A DNA stretch of 8,178 nucleotides, taken from contig JAFZXG010000158.1 in assembly GCA_017616925.1 (NCBI GenBank), forward strand, positions 1 through 8,178. Direction: 5' to 3'. A model generated the notes under the pieces. That model did no database searches. It was not told where the DNA came from and saw nothing but the letters and a program-made list of their open reading frames with translations. Both the position numbers and the translations under genes were made by a program. Shown one piece after another: positions 4,967-8,178 of the stretch (the stretch's first letter is position 1; every line of letters starts with the position of its first letter). The stretch is from Clostridia bacterium. GTDB taxonomy: Bacteria > Bacillota > Clostridia > Christensenellales > Borkfalkiaceae.

Positions 4967-7102
4967 ATGACGTACAAAGATTATTTGACGCCTTGGCAAA
5001 AGGTGATTATAAGGAACTACGGCGCGGTAAAGCCCGAGTGTATCGGCAAAGTAATAGGATTAACCGAACGGGGCGTGATCGAAAACGCCGGAAAACTCGG
5101 TCTGGGCGGAATAAAATACGATCCCGACTGGAAAGAAAAGGGATTCGTCACGGTGATCCGCAACAACTGGGACTTGCTGCCGAATAGTGAAATCGCTTTT
5201 TTTCTCGGTCTCGACGAAGAGAGTTTTGATAAACTTCTGGTCGAGTACGACTTTTTAGACGTAAAACTCGGCAAAAAACCCGAGATAAAGGACTTTTCCT
5301 TCCGTCCGCTTACTTCGGAGGAAGAAGAAAACACCGAAAACGTGAGAAAGACGGTGGAAAGTCTTTTTATCGAAGGCGGAGCGAAACCTTTCGATTTTTT
5401 CGCGGGGTACGAAGAGTCTTATTTCATAAAGGGTGAAAACGCGGCGATAAAAGATCGCTACGTTTCGTCTTATTGCGCGAAATACAGCGGCTCTCTTTTA
5501 GACGACGAACTTTCGGACTATCCGGAAGACTATCTTGAAAAACTCTCGAAAACGGGTACGAACGGGATCTGGCTTTCGGACACGCTGAGAAATCTCGCCG
5601 ATTTCCCGTTCGACGAGAGTTTTTCGCCCGACTACGAAAAGCGAGTGAAAAACCTTAAAAAACTCACCGAAAGATGTGAAAAATACGGTATAAAAGTATA
5701 TCTTTACTTAAACGAACCGAGAAGTCTGCCCGAAAGTTTCTTTTCCACGTATCCGCACTTAAAAGGGCAGAGAGCCGAAGACGGAACTTATACGCTGTGT
5801 ACGTCTAAACCCGAAGTCAAAGAATATCTTTATAACGCGGTAAAGAGTCTTGCCGAAAACGTTCCGCTACTATACGCCGTGCTGACTATAACAATGTCCG
5901 AAAATCCGACGCATTGTTATTCAAGATACTGGAACGGCGCGTCAAAAATAGATACCGACTGTCCCGACTGCAAAAAGAGAAAACCACAGGAAGTCGTCGC
6001 CGAAGTAAACAACTTATTAGCGAAAGCCTTAAAGGACGGCAACGGTCGTACCCGCCTTATCGCGAATATCTGGGGTTGGGCGAACTATGCGGGTGAAGAT
6101 AAAAAAGAAGTTTTCGAGACTATCGACCTTTTGAATAAAGATACGGAAGTGCTGTGCGTCAGCGAGTACGGTAAGGAATTTACCCGCGGCGGAGTGAAAT
6201 GCAAGGTCGACGACTATTCTATCTCGGTGGAAGGTCCGAGTGAGTTTGCCGAAAAGGTGCTTACTTACGCGAAGAAAAAGGGGCACAGGACTTGGGCGAA
6301 GATACAGGTAAACAACAGTTGGGAGTGTTCCGCCGTGCCGTTTATCCCCGCTTTCGGACTTATGACCGATCACGTTAAACGGCTTATGAACTTGAAAGTA
6401 AACGGACTTATGCTTTGCTGGAGTCTCGGCGGATACCCCGGCGGCGCGTTGCCGCTTATAAACTCTTTTTGTGAAAACGAAGATCTCGACGAAGAGAGTT
6501 GGTATAATAAGGTTTACGGCGAAAACGCCGATAAAATAAGATCTGCGGTAAAAGCGTTCGACGCGGCGTTTAAAAACTACCCGTTCAGCGTGGAAAGTAT
6601 CTACTTCGGCGCGCATAACTCGGGTTGCGGCAACCTTTGGTCGCTCGATAAAGATAGCAGGGAATCGACGATGGTGTGTTATACCTTCGACGATTCGGAA
6701 AAGTGGACTTACCCTTACGGTGCGGAGAGTTATATTTCGCTTATGACCGAACTTTGCGAAGGCTGGGGAAAAGGTCTGAAGCTTATAGCGGATCTGAAAG
6801 ACGATCGCGCGGCGGAAGAGTTTCGTGACTGTGCGCTCGCTTCGTACCTGCATTTTAAGAGCGCGCTTAATCTCGCGACGTTCTCGAAGTATAAGTCTGA
6901 CGTAAAGAAAAACGCCGATATACTTAAAACCTGTGTGAAAGACGAACTGAAACTCACCGAAAAACTTTACGGACTCGTAAAGAAAGACGCGCTTATCGGT
7001 TTTGAAATGACAAACCATTATTACTACAACGAAAACCGCTTGCTCGAAAAGGTCGTGTCGCTTTACCGTATTCTCGAAAATATCGGGCGGCATACGGTCT
7101 GA
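4967..7102 (+). CDS. Glycoside-hydrolase-like protein with two N-terminal HTH-like units
   Basis: This 711-aa protein has no signal peptide and is probably cytosolic. Residues 8-46 (LTPWQK...GLTERGVIENAGKLGL) and 60-101 (VIRNNWDLLP...FLGLDEESFDKLL..VKLG) look like two related helix-turn-helix units of about 50 residues. Residues ~140-500 look like a TIM barrel of a glycosidase. GIKVYLYLNEPRSLP (241-255) and LLYAVLTITMSENPTHCYSR (301-320, E312 a candidate acid) resemble strand ends, followed by CPDC (332-335). IWGWAN (368-373), VSEYGKEF (398-405), a Trp-rich NNSWEC (449-454) and GLMLCWSLGGYPGG (480-493) follow. The Cys motif recalls DUF4838/GH163-type proteins, but I cannot assign a family. 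The C-terminal third (about 500-711) is mostly helical. The ATG at 4967 is chosen because no other Met occurs before M310 and no Shine-Dalgarno-supported alternative exists. It is followed by the lipoprotein gene after 31 nt. The enzymatic role is inference. Confidence 0.8.
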   Translation: MTYKDYLTPWQKVIIRNYGAVKPECIGKVIGLTERGVIENAGKLGLGGIKYDPDWKEKGFVTVIRNNWDLLPNSEIAFFLGLDEESFDKLLVEYDFLDVKLGKKPEIKDFSFRPLTSEEEENTENVRKTVESLFIEGGAKPFDFFAGYEESYFIKGENAAIKDRYVSSYCAKYSGSLLDDELSDYPEDYLEKLSKTGTNGIWLSDTLRNLADFPFDESFSPDYEKRVKNLKKLTERCEKYGIKVYLYLNEPRSLPESFFSTYPHLKGQRAEDGTYTLCTSKPEVKEYLYNAVKSLAENVPLLYAVLTITMSENPTHCYSRYWNGASKIDTDCPDCKKRKPQEVVAEVNNLLAKALKDGNGRTRLIANIWGWANYAGEDKKEVFETIDLLNKDTEVLCVSEYGKEFTRGGVKCKVDDYSISVEGPSEFAEKVLTYAKKKGHRTWAKIQVNNSWECSAVPFIPAFGLMTDHVKRLMNLKVNGLMLCWSLGGYPGGALPLINSFCENEDLDEESWYNKVYGENADKIRSAVKAFDAAFKNYPFSVESIYFGAHNSGCGNLWSLDKDSRESTMVCYTFDDSEKWTYPYGAESYISLMTELCEGWGKGLKLIADLKDDRAAEEFRDCALASYLHFKSALNLATFSKYKSDVKKNADILKTCVKDELKLTEKLYGLVKKDALIGFEMTNHYYYNENRLLEKVVSLYRILENIGRHTV

Positions 7103-7133
7103 CAGAGTATTGCGTTATTAAAAGGAGACGGAA

Positions 7134-7463
7134 ATGAAGAAAAGTTTTTTAGCGGTTATTATTGCGTTGCTAACGATAACGACGCTTGCCGGATGTTTCG
7201 GCGGCGGTGCGGGCGGAAGTACGAATTACGTCGGTCCGGTAATAGACAACAAAACGGATCTGCAGCCGACGCAGGAAGAAGGGCTTTTCACGTCGAAAAA
7301 ACTGCAACTCGTGACCGAGATAAACGGTTCGTATAAAACCGACAGACCGTTTACCGTCGATCCGCAGGACGAAAACAAGAGGATCTACGACGACCTGTAT
7401 CTGTATAAATACGATTTTTTCTATATGGGTTCGAGCGATTATAAAGATATGTGGTGTAACTAA
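7134..7463 (+). CDS. Lipoprotein, N-terminal piece of a disrupted gene
   Basis: This 109-aa frame starts with a clear lipoprotein signal: KK at 2-3, a hydrophobic stretch (5-17) and lipobox LAGC (18-21) with C21 as the lipidated residue, then a GGGAGG linker. The mature protein should sit on the outer face of the cytoplasmic membrane. No known domain is recognised. AAAGGAG (7121-7127) lies 6 nt before the ATG. It follows the glycosidase-like gene by 31 nt, so the two are likely co-transcribed. The frame ends at TAA (7461-7463), but the same frame reads on after the stop with native-looking codons (SDSADSAYVETAYSW, 7464-7508). A long open frame in +1 then continues to the window end. I therefore take this as the front part of one larger gene carrying a nonsense codon and a frame change, or as sequence errors. 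Confidence 0.8.
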   Translation: MKKSFLAVIIALLTITTLAGCFGGGAGGSTNYVGPVIDNKTDLQPTQEEGLFTSKKLQLVTEINGSYKTDRPFTVDPQDENKRIYDDLYLYKYDFFYMGSSDYKDMWCN

Positions 7464-8178
7464 AGCGACAGCGCGGATTCCGCGTACGTTGAAACGGCGT
7501 ATTCTTGGCGCAGCGTATCAAATCGACGTAAAGGTATCGGGAATATACAAACTTATCTTCGATATCGTTACGAAATCTTTCGACGTCGTGTATAAAGCCG
7601 AAATAACGACTCCCGTTTACGAAGAGATAGAAGATTGCGACATATATTCGACCGCAACGAGTTGGACTTCCATGCAAAAGAGCGGAGACAAGTTTCAAAT
7701 TTTAAACTATCACGTCGGAAGGGCGAAATTAGTCGCGTTTTTCAGCGGTTTAAGTCATACCAGTCAATATAAAACGACGATCGCTCCCGAAAGCGAGAAC
7801 AGATACGTCTGTAAAAGCGGAACGAAACCCAAATCGGACGTGTATTTCATGATCGGCGGTACTTACGATATTTATATCGACGCGAAAACTTACGTCGTCA
7901 GCGTCGAACTCGTTTCCGCCGACGAAGACGGATATTCCGCCGTGGTATACGAGAATAACGAATTTATAAATCTCGAACTCGCGGACAACGAAGTAAAGTA
8001 CGTCTATACATATCGCTATACGGCGACGAGCGATATAGGCGGTTACGGCGTCGTATCCGACGATATGCCGAGAATATTTACCGCATCCTATCAGGAGTAT
8101 AAACTTACCGCAACGGACGAGAGTATGACCTATCTTAATACGAACAGAAACGGCGGTTATTATTTCAAAAAACCCGGA
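7462..8178 (+). CDS. C-terminal part of the disrupted lipoprotein, open to window end
   Basis: The frame starting at 7462 has no stop up to 8178 (239 codons) and codon use like the rest of the window from about 7513 onward (AYQIDVKVSGIYKLIFDIV...). It has no plausible start: no ATG until 7672 and no Shine-Dalgarno. It is +1 relative to the lipoprotein frame. The stretch 7462-7512 in this frame is Arg-rich (ARIPRTLKRR) and unlike its surroundings, so the true crossover is probably near 7507-7515. Dropping one base there joins AYSWRS to YQIDVKV. The segment is rich in Tyr, Asp, Thr and Val with beta-strand alternation (VYFMIGGTYDIYIDAKTYVV, 7840-7899), as in extracellular beta-sandwich domains. 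The function is unknown, and the gene continues beyond the window. Confidence 0.65.

Noticed and set aside
4942..5187. TTG-started 81-aa frame over the start of the glycosidase-like gene
   Set aside because: Arg-rich, no ribosome-binding site, and overlapped by a clear coding frame.
6029..7093. Long minus-strand open frame of 354 codons
   Set aside because: It lies fully inside the glycosidase-like gene on the other strand, has no recognisable domain, and is Arg/Phe/Val-rich as expected for an antisense shadow of GAA/AAG/CGA-rich coding sequence.
7461..7463. TAA read through as a sense codon
   Set aside because: TAA is the natural stop of the mlrC-like, M24-like, ASRT-like, AraC-type and nucleoside hydrolase-type genes in this window, so general recoding is excluded.
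7455..7466. Programmed +1 frameshift at AAC-TAA-A as in prfB-type recoding
   Set aside because: There is no CTT-TGA-C signal or internal Shine-Dalgarno. The +1 frame directly after the stop is Arg-rich and non-native, while frame 0 still looks native to about 7508.

Overview
The window looks like a chromosomal piece of an anaerobic Bacillota-type bacterium, perhaps an uncultured clostridial lineage. I infer this from A/G-rich Shine-Dalgarno sites (AAGGAG, AAAGGAG), a strong U-tailed intrinsic terminator, sigma-A-like promoters, a short lipoprotein signal, and an enzyme mix typical of gut Clostridia. GC is moderate in genes, and the one divergent intergenic region is very AT-rich. Taxonomy is inference only.

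Layout. On the minus strand (1769 down to 14) an AraC-family regulator is followed 19 nt later by a nucleoside-hydrolase-family protein. On the plus strand, diverging from the regulator across 131 bp, comes a tight three-gene operon (1901-4898): an M81/MlrC-like metallohydrolase, a creatinase/M24-like protein and a small protein of the Anabaena sensory rhodopsin transducer (ASRT) family. A perfect 15-bp-stem terminator (4901-4934) closes that operon. A new promoter abuts the terminator and drives a 711-aa cytosolic, glycosidase-like protein with two N-terminal helix-turn-helix-like units (4967-7102). A lipoprotein gene follows (from 7134) that is broken by an in-frame stop and a frame change, and its downstream frame runs off the window end.

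How the parts may work together (inference). Regulator plus nucleoside hydrolase, diverging from MlrC-like, M24-like and ASRT-like genes, looks like one locally controlled catabolic locus for a small molecule with amide or N-glycosidic bonds. ASRT would be a ligand-binding or scaffold subunit, since no rhodopsin is encoded here. The glycosidase-like gene has its own promoter but may act on the sugar part of the same substrate class. No transporter is present in the window.

Points worth most attention: (1) an ASRT homologue without rhodopsin, next to an M24 protein that has lost most metal ligands; (2) two genes whose best promoters put the transcription start on the ATG itself (leaderless), with identical 6-nt spacing; (3) duplicated HTH-like units on a carbohydrate-active enzyme; (4) the disrupted lipoprotein.
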